A DNA stretch of 64,000 nt from an uncultured Bacteroidales bacterium (GTDB lineage: Bacteria; Bacteroidota; Bacteroidia; Bacteroidales; Paludibacteraceae): assembly GCA_946186915.1 (NCBI GenBank), contig CAMHOY010000008.1:35180-99179 (forward strand), written 5' to 3'. Within the stretch, counting starts at the first letter, position 1. Each line of letters starts with the position of its first letter. The notes under the pieces were generated by a model that was given only the letters and a program-made list of their open reading frames with translations, was not told where the DNA came from and did not search any database. Made by a program: the position numbers and the translations under genes. Positions 34,203 through 41,992 of this stretch are shown in pieces.

Positions 34203-34973
34203 ATGGAAAACGCACATCTTTGGCGAGCTTTATGCCGCAACTTACTTCTCTCAATCGCAATGTTCACAGTGATTTTCGGATTGCTCTGGGTAGCAGAGCA
34301 GTTCATCTTTGCCCCCGGAACACTGCTTAAATGGACGGACGCTGCCTGGTGCGTCGGAATACCCGCATCCGTCATCGGAGTCGCCTATATACTCACTATC
34401 CGTGACCCACAGAACTACACCGGTTTCTTTGCCGGCATTGTCATGTCCGCCTTGCTCGGCGTACAATTCACGCTGCAGAAAAGTTATGACAGTACCTTCC
34501 TTTATTTCTTCGTGTTTATCCCCTTCCAGATGATGAGTATCTACAAATGGAGCAGGAAGAAAGATGACGGAGGTGCCAGTTTTGAACCCAAGTTTCTGGA
34601 TATCCCGCGTTTCTGGCTGTCGATATTTATCGGTTTGGCAGTCATAGCCGGTGACTACTTCATCCAAACCGTTGTATTCCAACATAACGGATTCGGAGAT
34701 AATATCATTGTTAAGTTATGCAATGGATTGATGATCTCGTCCTCATTCCTGGCGAACTATTGGTTGATTTACCGCAAAAACGACTCATGGCTGTATTGGT
34801 TCATATACAGCGTGGCGGGAATCGTGCTGTTTATATACCTCGGAAATATCTTCTCTCTGGTGCTCTTCTGTTTCTTCCTTGTCATCAACTCGATGGCCGG
34901 CATTGCATGGATCAAAAATACAAAACCGGAGTATTATTTCTGGGCCGCTCCAATACTTGGTAAAAAGAAATGA
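34203..34973 (+). CDS. pnuC: Nicotinamide riboside/mononucleotide transporter PnuC
   Basis: 256 aa, seven or eight hydrophobic helices. Family-like motifs include YKWSRKK (after helix 4) and the late NIFSLVLFCFFLVINSMAGIAWIKN stretch. Facilitates uptake of NAD precursors, driven by phosphorylation inside the cell. The start at 34203 gives a normal N-terminus; upstream in-frame codons lie in the terminator. Overlaps the next gene by ATGA. Vitamin specificity could differ (PnuT, PnuX) as no riboswitch was seen. Confidence 0.8.
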   Translation: MENAHLWRALCRNLLLSIAMFTVIFGLLWVAEQFIFAPGTLLKWTDAAWCVGIPASVIGVAYILTIRDPQNYTGFFAGIVMSALLGVQFTLQKSYDSTFLYFFVFIPFQMMSIYKWSRKKDDGGASFEPKFLDIPRFWLSIFIGLAVIAGDYFIQTVVFQHNGFGDNIIVKLCNGLMISSSFLANYWLIYRKNDSWLYWFIYSVAGIVLFIYLGNIFSLVLFCFFLVINSMAGIAWIKNTKPEYYFWAAPILGKKK

Positions 34974-35869
34974 TTAAACGTAAAGCAGATACAGTTTTGA
35001 AAGTGAGCGAACCCGCTCAGTTGATGGATTTTCTCATCTCGAAGATGGGTGGCATGGCGCGCTCATCGGTCAAGCAACTGCTTGGCCAGCGGCGTGTCAA
35101 AGTAGGAAACGCCGTTCAGACGCGTCATGACTTCGCGCTCAAGGCGGGTGATGTAGTGACGGTCAGTTCCGGTCGCGGGAATAGTCAGTTGACCCATCCG
35201 AAGTTGAAGATAGTCTATGAGGACGACGACTTGATCGTTGTGAACAAGCAACCTGGTTTGCTGACCGTGGCTGCCACGCCAGGAAGCAGTGAGACGACAG
35301 TTATGTCTATTCTACGCGCGTACGTAAAAAGACAGAACGCGCGCGCGGGCATATACGTTGTGCATCGACTCGATCGCGAGACATCGGGACTGCTCGTCTT
35401 CGCGCGCTCGGAAGAGTTACAGCATTATATGCGTGAGTATTGGCGCGAGTTGGTCACAGAGCGCACGTATATAGCTCTTGCCGAAGGTTCGTTGGAACCT
35501 CGTGAAGGGCAAATACGCAGTTGGTTCACCGAAGATAAGCGCAATGCCGTAGTGTATTCTTCGCCCGTAGATGACGGTGGTGATTTGGCCATAACCAATT
35601 ATAAGGTATTGCGTTGCTCAGATGACGGGCAGTATTCCCTTGTGGAACTTCATCTGGAGACAGGTCGCACCAACCAGATACGTGTACATCTGGCTTCCAA
35701 GGGTTGTCCGGTAGTAGGCGACCGTAAGTACGGTCATGGCAATGAATCATCGCCGATAGACAGGTTATGTCTGCATGCCAAAGTCCTGGAGTTCATCCAT
35801 CCCGTGACGGAGAAGAAGGTGCGCTTCGAGAGCCCCGTTCCCAAAGAGTTCAACCGAGTATTACAATAA
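34970..35869 (+). CDS. RluA-family RNA pseudouridine synthase
   Basis: 299 aa. S4 RNA-binding domain at residues ~25-75 and a catalytic domain with YVVHRLDRETSGLLVF (catalytic Asp) and LETGRTNQIRVHLA. The rRNA target cannot be assigned. Coupled to pnuC by ATGA overlap; distinct from the RluD at 17965. Confidence 0.9.
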   Translation: MIKRKADTVLKVSEPAQLMDFLISKMGGMARSSVKQLLGQRRVKVGNAVQTRHDFALKAGDVVTVSSGRGNSQLTHPKLKIVYEDDDLIVVNKQPGLLTVAATPGSSETTVMSILRAYVKRQNARAGIYVVHRLDRETSGLLVFARSEELQHYMREYWRELVTERTYIALAEGSLEPREGQIRSWFTEDKRNAVVYSSPVDDGGDLAITNYKVLRCSDDGQYSLVELHLETGRTNQIRVHLASKGCPVVGDRKYGHGNESSPIDRLCLHAKVLEFIHPVTEKKVRFESPVPKEFNRVLQ

Positions 35870-35879
35870 TATAACCATT

Positions 35880-37235
35880 ATGCGCAACTTCCTTTCTTTA
35901 TCTGTTCTGTCAGCGTTGCTTCTTTTCCCTTCCCTTCAGGGAGAGGATGGGGGTAGGCTTTTTTCTGCTCCTCGGCGCGTACATACTATCGGTGACAGTA
36001 CGATGTCCGAGTATAAACCCGCGGCGACGCCAAAACGCGGATGGGGAATGTATTTACAGGCATTCTTTAACGCCGACTCTGTCGAAGTGAATAATAGAGG
36101 CAAATCCGGTGCCAGCACCCGCACGTTCTACGAGACAGAGAACTTATGGCCGTCCGTCAAGAAACAGTTCCGCTCGGGCGACTACCTCATTATTCAGTTC
36201 GCCCATAATGACGAGAAATGCAAAGGCGCTGATGTGTATGCGGAGAATGCGCGTCTACGTGCGGAAGGCAAAGATACGCTGACCGATATGCGCGGAACGG
36301 AGCCCAACACAACTTACAAGCAGTACCTGTACCAATTCATCAACGAAGCCCGCGAATACGGCGTGACGCCGATTCTTATGTCGCCTATATGCCGTGCTTA
36401 TTTCAAGGACGGTAAGATTAACGAGGAAGGACGACATGATTTAAGCAAAGAGGGGCTTGATAAGAACTACGTTCGCTGTATGCGCGAAGTGGCGGCAGAT
36501 ATGTGGGTGCCGTATTTGGATATGACCGCAGCCAGCCAGGATTTGCTGGAACGGCAAGGCAAAGATTTCTGCATGGCGCATTATTTCAATTGCGGCGACA
36601 AGACGCACACGGGTGCCGAAGGAGGAATGGCGATGGCTGCTTTAGCCTATAACCTCATTGCGCAGGAACCGATGTTGCAGGAAATGCAGTCATGGCTGGC
36701 AGCGCCGGATAAGGAAATGCTCGCAGCTTATGCACAAAACATTGAAGAGAAAGGGAAACAGGCTGCTTTCGACGCTAAAGGTACTCCATTTAGCGAGCAA
36801 TTAGCTATTAGCCGGTTGCAAAATATTGAACATGCAAAAGGTGGTTTTGTGCCTGCTGGAGGCTCTTGGCCTGCCGGAGAAATCGATGAAGTAGCGAACC
36901 GATACATTGAATATACGATTGCTGCGGAGAAGAAGAAAGGACTGGTAGTGGAAACGATTACATTACCTGTCAAAGCCCAAGGCGGTGCGGGCATGAATAT
37001 CCATATTAACTATGGCTTCGGCGACTCGTTTAAGGGCGTGACCACTATTTACGAAAATACTGCCTTACCGAGATGCAAGAAGGTCGTTGTCCGCTTGACT
37101 CAGCCGATCTTGGTTCCTGCCGGTGAGACGCTCCATCTACGTGTTCTGCCGTGGTATGATTCCAACGGACGTCTGCAGAAAGGCAAGAAATTGGAAATCG
37201 GAGAATTGAAAGTAACCGGGAAGCGACTGAACTAA
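35880..37235 (+). CDS. Rhamnogalacturonan acetylesterase-like SGNH hydrolase
   Basis: 451 aa, exported. SGNH blocks: GDSTMSEY (Ser40), GKSGAST, FAHND, and GDKTHTG (catalytic Asp/His region, ~residue 240). The layout fits CE12-type rhamnogalacturonan acetylesterases that remove acetyl groups from pectin; a C-terminal beta-rich domain follows (~320-451). Odd: right after the hydrophobic signal core, residues FPSLQGEDGGRLF are encoded by the REP-like palindrome at 35922, which changes the expected signal peptide cleavage region. The uxaA/uxaB genes at 47364-50382 give metabolic support for pectin use. Confidence 0.85.
   Translation: MRNFLSLSVLSALLLFPSLQGEDGGRLFSAPRRVHTIGDSTMSEYKPAATPKRGWGMYLQAFFNADSVEVNNRGKSGASTRTFYETENLWPSVKKQFRSGDYLIIQFAHNDEKCKGADVYAENARLRAEGKDTLTDMRGTEPNTTYKQYLYQFINEAREYGVTPILMSPICRAYFKDGKINEEGRHDLSKEGLDKNYVRCMREVAADMWVPYLDMTAASQDLLERQGKDFCMAHYFNCGDKTHTGAEGGMAMAALAYNLIAQEPMLQEMQSWLAAPDKEMLAAYAQNIEEKGKQAAFDAKGTPFSEQLAISRLQNIEHAKGGFVPAGGSWPAGEIDEVANRYIEYTIAAEKKKGLVVETITLPVKAQGGAGMNIHINYGFGDSFKGVTTIYENTALPRCKKVVVRLTQPILVPAGETLHLRVLPWYDSNGRLQKGKKLEIGELKVTGKRLN
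35922..35964 (+). repeat. REP-like G/C palindrome inside the esterase signal region
   Basis: CTTCCCTTCAGGGAGAGG, then GGGGGTAGGCTTTTTT. Same family as 12038-12080 and 14273-14305. Confidence 0.7.
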
Positions 37236-37283
37236 GACGTCCGTAATGCGAACGAGATGCGAATGAGAAAGACTGCAAAAAAC

Positions 37284-37315
37284 AATTAAAGCCACCCGAA
37301 AGGATGGCTTTAATT
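37284..37315. terminator. Bidirectional terminator between the esterase and exbD genes
   Basis: ATTAAAGCCACCC-GAAA-GGATGGCTTTAAT hairpin between two convergent genes, with A- and T-rich flanks. Confidence 0.85.
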
Positions 37316-37320
37316 TGCTT

Positions 37321-37349
37321 TTAGCTATCAGCTGTCAGTTATCAGCTTA
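37321..37349 (+). repeat. Period-7 repeat at the end of the exbD gene
   Basis: ATCAGCT/GTCAGTT/ATCAGCT heptamers that reach the exbD stop codon. Confidence 0.6.
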
Positions 37350-37817
37350 GTAGCTTGTACGCTGTGTAGCAGCGTAACTAATCTTCAGTGCGTAAGCACG
37401 ACGGAGTTCCTGTTTGATGTCAGCGATGACACCCATACGGGTCTCTTTGTCTGCTTTGATAGACACGGTCATCAAACCCTGTTCGCTCTCTTTCATTGAC
37501 GAACGCTCATTGACGATATACTCGCCAATCTCTTTCGTCTCTGCGAAAGCGTCATCGAGTTGGATACGTGTTTCAGCACCATACTGCTTGCGGAACTCTG
37601 CCGTAGGCGTACCTACGTAGATATAGCGCACGAGCGATTTCTTCTCCAGCTTTGTGAGCTCAGTAGCCTGCGGGTTCTTGATTTGAACCTTATAGCTAAC
37701 CTCCTTCATAGACGTAACAGACATGAAGAAGAACAGCAGCATGAAGATAATATCCGGAAGTGACGACGTGTTCAACGCCGGCATTTCACGCTTTTCATTT
37801 CTACGAATCTTTGCCAT
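37347..37817 (-). CDS. ExbD/TolR family protein (second copy)
   Basis: 156 aa. Short cytoplasmic N-terminus, one transmembrane helix (LPDIIFMLLFFFMSVTSM, ~20-37) with the conserved Asp that carries protons, then a periplasmic domain. Works with ExbB to energise TonB or a related machine. Start 37817 (MAKIRRNEKREMPA); the long in-frame extension upstream overlaps the neighbouring exbD. Last gene of the exbB cluster, 1 nt after its paralogue. Confidence 0.88.
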   Translation of the reverse strand: MAKIRRNEKREMPALNTSSLPDIIFMLLFFFMSVTSMKEVSYKVQIKNPQATELTKLEKKSLVRYIYVGTPTAEFRKQYGAETRIQLDDAFAETKEIGEYIVNERSSMKESEQGLMTVSIKADKETRMGVIADIKQELRRAYALKISYAATQRTSY

Positions 37818-37818
37818 G

Positions 37819-38397
37819 TTAGTTACCGTAATTTTTAGGTTCAGCCTCCGAAATCTTCTGAGGATAGATCTTTTGAATCTGTTTCTGTTGATCCTCTTCC
37901 AATTCGTTATAGCTCTTGTGGAAATACTTCTGCGCGCACTCTTCACGCAATTCATTATATGCAGCTACGAGTTCATTTTGCACATCCAGATATGCCTGAT
38001 ACTGGGTATCCACATCATTCTGGACGGAGATAACGTGATCCTTCGTGTATTTTACTACGCCGAACGGAGCACCGAAATCCTCTTCGAACAATTTCGGATA
38101 ATAATCCGCGTTGTTCTCGTTTTTGATGAACTCTTTCGCTCTCTCTCTCAGTTGCTTCACATCCATCAACTGGCCTTGCACCATGAGTTGGTTAGCGGAG
38201 TTGATCTTCACAACCAACAGGTTACGCTTGTTGATATCCTTGTCCTCTATCTTTTGATCAGGAGGAATAGGAGCAGGCAGACGGCGAGCCAGTCCCTGGT
38301 TTACATCCATAGAGGTGGTCACCAGGAAGAAAATCAGCAACAGGAACGAGATGTCCGCCATGGAGCTGGCGTTGATCTGTGGGACTTTCTTTGCCAT
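37819..38397 (-). CDS. ExbD/TolR family protein (first copy)
   Basis: 192 aa. N-terminal helix with the proton-carrying Asp (SSMADISFLLLIFFLVTTSM), then a long periplasmic region with Q/E-rich helices. Longer than its neighbour; the two may form a heteromeric ExbD pair, as is common in Bacteroidales. Lies 12 nt after the membrane protein gene at 38410. Confidence 0.88.
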   Translation of the reverse strand: MAKKVPQINASSMADISFLLLIFFLVTTSMDVNQGLARRLPAPIPPDQKIEDKDINKRNLLVVKINSANQLMVQGQLMDVKQLRERAKEFIKNENNADYYPKLFEEDFGAPFGVVKYTKDHVISVQNDVDTQYQAYLDVQNELVAAYNELREECAQKYFHKSYNELEEDQQKQIQKIYPQKISEAEPKNYGN

Positions 38398-38409
38398 GAT
38401 AAATGTGAT

Positions 38410-38886
38410 TTACTTCAGTTTGCGAGTGTGAATATAACCCCAAATCATCGTACAAATAGTAGCAATGATGAGGAAATAGCAAGCATAGATTACAGCGTCA
38501 GCCATCTGAGCCCAGAAGCCTTCGTTATCCGTACCCTCATAGCCGATGATATTGATTTTCTCCGGGCTACCGAGGAACCAGCATACGCATGCCAAAACGA
38601 TGAATCCGCAAACTACGCCGAGCGTCATATATGCTTTGCGGCGATTGGTCTTCCAGTTATTGACAAAATCTACGATCACTACAGCAAGTGTGATCAGGAC
38701 TACAATACCGAAGAGGATGTAGTTCCAAATGAGGAAAGCATCGGTGAAGCGAGGAATATCCAGGAAATCACCAGCTACCTCCAGACTACCGTTCGAACCA
38801 CCGAGGAAGAACAACGCGATAAACACGATGCCCAGACCCAACAGCGACCAGAGGGCAATCTTAGGGATCATTTTATAGTTTTTCAT
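38410..38886 (-). CDS. Small membrane protein of the ExbB/ExbD cluster, function unknown
   Basis: 158 aa with about four hydrophobic helices (residues ~10-30, 50-72, 85-105, 130-150), and an extracytoplasmic loop between helices. No conserved catalytic residue is recognised. It lies between exbB and the exbD genes, so it may be an accessory subunit of the same energising complex. ATG 38886 is preferred to a TTG three codons upstream. Confidence 0.7.
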   Translation of the reverse strand: MKNYKMIPKIALWSLLGLGIVFIALFFLGGSNGSLEVAGDFLDIPRFTDAFLIWNYILFGIVVLITLAVVIVDFVNNWKTNRRKAYMTLGVVCGFIVLACVCWFLGSPEKINIIGYEGTDNEGFWAQMADAVIYACYFLIIATICTMIWGYIHTRKLK

Positions 38887-38916
38887 TTTGCTCAAAATTG
38901 TTTAATGATTAAACAT

Positions 38917-38950
38917 CAGTGTTCAGCGATCTGCGATCAGCGATCAGCTT
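38917..38950 (+). repeat. Period-7 repeat between exbB and the membrane protein gene
   Basis: TCAGTGT/TCAGCGA/TCTGCGA/TCAGCGA/TCAGCTT: five consecutive heptamers in the 65-nt spacer. Confidence 0.85.
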
Positions 38951-38951
38951 A

Positions 38952-39767
38952 TTACTTTTTTTGAGCTTTGTCGTACTCTACTACGATATCGAGCAGGCTG
39001 ATGGAGCTATCCTCCATTTCGTTAACCAGACCCTCTACGAGCGAAAGGATATAGTTGTAGAACAACTGAAGCACAACAGCGATGACCAAACCGAGGAGGG
39101 TAGTCAACAGAGCGACCTTGATACCGCCGGCAACGACTGTAGCGGAGATATCACCTACCTGCTGGATCTTATCGAAAGCCTCGATCATACCGATGATGGT
39201 ACCCAAGAAACCGAGAGACGGAGCGATAGCGATGAAGAGCGTGATCCAAGAGAGGTTCTTCTCGAGCAAACCGAGCTGAACGCCACCGTAAGAAGCAACA
39301 GTCTTCTCTACCACGTCAATACCTTCGTCATATCGGCTCAGTCCCTGATAGAAGATCGAAGCCACCGGTCCGCGTGTATTGCGGCAAACCTCCAGTGCTT
39401 TCTCGATACCGCCTTCTTTCAAAGCAGCCTCTACGTCATCGAGCAGCTGTTTTGTATTGGTCTTGCTGAGCGAGAGATAGATGATACGCTCAATACAGAG
39501 CGCGAGACCGAATACCAATGTAACGAGGGTCAGAGCCATGAAGCCGGCACCACCTTCGATAAATTTCGTTTTCAGCGTCTTGTGGAGAGCTACCAGACCA
39601 CCGTCCTCAGCCGGAGCCTCTGCTACTTCCTCAGCTACCGGAGCAGCCTCGTCCACTTGTTCAACAGCAGCCTCTTCAACAGCAGCTGCTTCTTCTTGTG
39701 CCATCATCACTGCGCTACCAAAGGTAAGCATTGCCAGCACGGTAAGAGTTGCAAATACTTTTTTCAT
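38952..39767 (-). CDS. exbB: MotA/TolQ/ExbB proton channel family protein
   Basis: 271 aa. Signal peptide at the N-terminus (MKKVFATLTVLAMLTFGSAVMMA), then an acidic Ala/Glu/Val-rich stretch (~25-57), then three transmembrane helices with the family phrase SLGFLGTIIGMIEAF and a helix near the C-terminus. The ExbB subunit of the proton-driven motor. The signal peptide plus acidic spacer is usual in Bacteroidales. It is the first protein gene downstream of tRNA-Ser and the shared promoter. Confidence 0.92.
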   Translation of the reverse strand: MKKVFATLTVLAMLTFGSAVMMAQEEAAAVEEAAVEQVDEAAPVAEEVAEAPAEDGGLVALHKTLKTKFIEGGAGFMALTLVTLVFGLALCIERIIYLSLSKTNTKQLLDDVEAALKEGGIEKALEVCRNTRGPVASIFYQGLSRYDEGIDVVEKTVASYGGVQLGLLEKNLSWITLFIAIAPSLGFLGTIIGMIEAFDKIQQVGDISATVVAGGIKVALLTTLLGLVIAVVLQLFYNYILSLVEGLVNEMEDSSISLLDIVVEYDKAQKK

Positions 39768-39819
39768 GAGATAAAATTTTGTTAGTTAGTATTTTTGTTT
39801 GTTTATAGTTTCCTCCTAT

Positions 39820-39852
39820 GGAGAGACATCTTCTTCGGGGATTCGAACTCCG
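39820..39852 (-). other. Possible degenerate copy of the 3' end of tRNA-Ser
   Basis: The plus strand has GGAGAGAC at 39820 and CGGGGATTCGAACTCCG at 39836, the same acceptor and T-arm sequence as in the intact tRNA-Ser (39971 onward), but with about nine extra bases between them and a T-stem mismatch. It may be a tRNA remnant or an old att-like duplication. Not a functional tRNA. Confidence 0.4.
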
Positions 39853-39970
39853 CCTTGCTTTGCAATTCCCCCGAATCCCACAAGCTGCCGTTGGCACCTT
39901 GTTCAAAACTTTTGCATCTATCCGAGTCCGCAAGCAAGCTTACTTCCCCAACCTGATGCAAAATCTTTGC

Positions 39971-40057
39971 GGAGAGACGGGGATTCGAACCCCGGAAACC
40001 CTTTTGGAGTTTACACGCTTTCCAGGCGTGCCTCTTCAACCACTCGAGCATCTCTCC
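39971..40057 (-). tRNA. tRNA-Ser(GGA)
   Basis: 87 nt. On the minus strand it begins GGAGAGATGCTCGAGTGGTT; acceptor arms GGAGAGA/TCTCTCC; anticodon stem CACGC/GCGTG enclosing CTGGAAA, which gives anticodon GGA; a long variable arm as expected for serine; T-arm CGGGGTTCGAATCCCCG. CCA is not encoded. Transcribed toward exbB. Confidence 0.95.
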
Positions 40058-40118
40058 TTGCGCATATTTCTGCGCCGATATAACCACCATAATGGCGGGA
40101 TTACATCAAATTCGGCTA

Positions 40119-40150
40119 CAAAAGTACTACAAATTATTGATATACGCAAG
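40119..40150 (-). promoter_or_regulatory. Promoter of tRNA-Ser (and possibly exbB)
   Basis: Minus strand CTTG (40150-40147), 20 nt, TACTTTTG (40126-40119), about 60 nt upstream of the tRNA 5' end. Confidence 0.72.
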
Positions 40151-40195
40151 TTTTTTGACAATTATTTTTTATTTTCCCATATTTTGTAGCGATTA

Positions 40196-40227
40196 TTTGC
40201 ATATATAAAAAAAATATATTACCTTTG
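40196..40227 (+). promoter_or_regulatory. udk: Promoter of udk
   Basis: TTTGCATATAT at 40196, 20-nt spacing, TACCTTTG at 40220-40227; leader about 20 nt. Confidence 0.83.
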
Positions 40228-40253
40228 CACCCCGATAAAAAACACCAATCTCT

Positions 40254-40874
40254 ATGTTCATCATCGGCATTGCGGGCGGTACCGGCTCGGGTAAAACAAC
40301 GGTAGTGAGAAAACTCATTGAGCGTCTCTCCAAAGGTGAAGTGGTAGTCATTCCTCAAGACTCGTATTACAAAGACAGCAGCGATGTACCCGTTGCAGAG
40401 CGTCAGAATATCAACTTCGACCATCCCGATGCATTCGACTGGGAATTGCTTAGCAAGCATATCAAGATGCTTAAGGAAGGAAAACCGATAGAACAACCTA
40501 TTTATTCCTATATCACGTGTACGCGCTCGAAAGAAACAATCCATATCGAACCGCGCGAAGTGATTGTGGTCGAGGGTATTATGGCGCTCCGCGAGCCACG
40601 CATGCGTGAGCAGATGGACTTGAAGATATTTGTTGATGCCGATGCAGACGACCGTTTGATACGCGTTATGAAACGCGATGTTTTGGAACGCGGACGTACG
40701 GCAGAACAAGTGATAGAACGCTATCAACGCGTCCTCAAACCGATGCATGAGCAGTTTATCGAACCGTGTAAACGATATGCCGATGTGATTGTGCCGCAAG
40801 GCGGGCATAATAACGCGGCTATCAACATGTTGGCGAAGTTCGTAAAACAGCAACTGCGCGAGAACAAAGACTAA
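40254..40874 (+). CDS. udk: Uridine kinase
   Basis: 206 aa. Phosphorylates uridine/cytidine to the monophosphates (pyrimidine salvage). Seen: IGIAGGTGSGKTT P-loop (4-16), VIPQDSYYKD, FDHPDAFDW, VVVEGIMAL and RVMKRDVLERGRT. Length is normal. Own promoter; the chromate transporter genes follow 18 nt after the stop. Confidence 0.95.
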   Translation: MFIIGIAGGTGSGKTTVVRKLIERLSKGEVVVIPQDSYYKDSSDVPVAERQNINFDHPDAFDWELLSKHIKMLKEGKPIEQPIYSYITCTRSKETIHIEPREVIVVEGIMALREPRMREQMDLKIFVDADADDRLIRVMKRDVLERGRTAEQVIERYQRVLKPMHEQFIEPCKRYADVIVPQGGHNNAAINMLAKFVKQQLRENKD

Positions 40875-40892
40875 TATACGATTTCAAAGATA

Positions 40893-41432
40893 TTGTTTTT
40901 CCAACTCTTTTGGACATATCTCAAAATTGGGACCTTCACTCTTGGTGGAGGTTATGCTATGTTGCCTCTCATACAGCGGGAAGTGGTGGAGCGCAAAGGA
41001 TGGATCGGAGAAGAGGAATTTCTGAATATGATTGCGCTTGCGCAAGCCGCTCCGGGACTAATAGCGGTTAATTCGGCGATATTTATCGGATGGCGCGTTG
41101 GCGGTTGGCGTGGTGTAGCCGGTGCTGTCTTGGGTGCCGTGCTTCCTTCCTTCCTCATTATCCTCGCCATCGCAATGGTCTTTGCGCAATGGAAAGAACA
41201 GCCTGCCGTAGAAGCTGTCTTCAAAGGTATACGACCGGCTGTTGTGGCGCTTATTGCTGCGCCGTTAGTGAAAATGGCGCGGGCTGCGAAGATATCGTGG
41301 GGCACACTCATAATCCCTATCACTGCCGCGTTGCTTATTTGGCTCGGGCATGTCAACCCTATATGGGTGATTCTTGCCACTATTATCATCACACTGATTG
41401 TTGTGGATATCGCAGAAAGGAGGCGGAGATGA
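40893..41432 (+). CDS. Chromate transporter, first half-protein
   Basis: 179 aa, about five to six membrane helices, with the ChrA motif FTLGGGYAMLPLIQRE near the N-terminus. The only start that includes the conserved FFQLFWTYLKIG segment is TTG 40893. Short-chain ChrA proteins act as pairs; the partner follows immediately. Family name reflects chromate efflux but native substrates of such pairs are uncertain. Confidence 0.87.
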   Translation: MFFQLFWTYLKIGTFTLGGGYAMLPLIQREVVERKGWIGEEEFLNMIALAQAAPGLIAVNSAIFIGWRVGGWRGVAGAVLGAVLPSFLIILAIAMVFAQWKEQPAVEAVFKGIRPAVVALIAAPLVKMARAAKISWGTLIIPITAALLIWLGHVNPIWVILATIIITLIVVDIAERRRR

Positions 41433-41992
41433 TTTACATGCAACTCTTTTTCAGTTTCTTCAAGATCGGATTGTTCGGTTTCGGAGGCGGATTGGCAATC
41501 CTTTCTCTCATAGAGATGGAGGTAGAGTCGAATGGATGGATGAGCCAGCAGGAATTTGTTGATATAGTGGCTGTCAGTCAAGTGACGCCGGGGCCTATCG
41601 GCATCAACTGCGCCACGTATGTAGGCTACACCGCTGCGGGTTTTTGGGGAAGTGTTTTGTCCACTTTCGCTATTGTACTGCCGAGTCTTATTATCATGCT
41701 TAGTATATGCAAGGCTTATTTCTGGCTCACGAATCGTTTTCAAGGAAATCCATATTTCGAGCAGACACTGCGCATGCTGCGTTTCACCGTCATCGGACTG
41801 GTAGCTTCGGCGGCATTGATACTAATCAAACCCACTACGTTTATTGATACCACCTCGTGGATCATCTTTGTGCTTGTAGCCTTCTTTACTGTTTTGCCGA
41901 ATATAGTAAAAAACAAGGCGACTGATTTTTTCAGTCACCCGATTTTATTGATTATTCTCTCCGGAATAGCGGGGTATTTCATCTACCGCTAA
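41429..41992 (+). CDS. Chromate transporter, second half-protein
   Basis: 187 aa. Motif FKIGLFGFGGGLAILSLIEME and QVTPGPIGINCATYVG. Start ATG 41429 overlaps the stop of the first half (ATGA) and has AGGAGGCGGAG upstream. The two genes encode antiparallel halves that together correspond to a long-chain ChrA. The 3' end overlaps uvrD by 4 nt tail to tail. Confidence 0.88.
   Translation: MIYMQLFFSFFKIGLFGFGGGLAILSLIEMEVESNGWMSQQEFVDIVAVSQVTPGPIGINCATYVGYTAAGFWGSVLSTFAIVLPSLIIMLSICKAYFWLTNRFQGNPYFEQTLRMLRFTVIGLVASAALILIKPTTFIDTTSWIIFVLVAFFTVLPNIVKNKATDFFSHPILLIILSGIAGYFIYR

Noticed and set aside
18351..38950. CRISPR-like array
   Set aside because: The short repeats are 7-8 nt tandem units without spacers; no cas genes are present.
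37723..38964. 413-aa open frame on the plus strand across the exbD genes
   Set aside because: It is antisense to two clear ExbD genes and a membrane protein gene, has no recognisable domain and no promoter of its own.
39820..39910. tmRNA 3' end
   Set aside because: The T-arm resembles one, but no acceptor partner, tag reading frame or pseudoknots are visible; it fits a tRNA-Ser remnant better.
39803..40090. 95-aa frame over tRNA-Ser
   Set aside because: A translation of the tRNA and its flank (a known type of false ORF).
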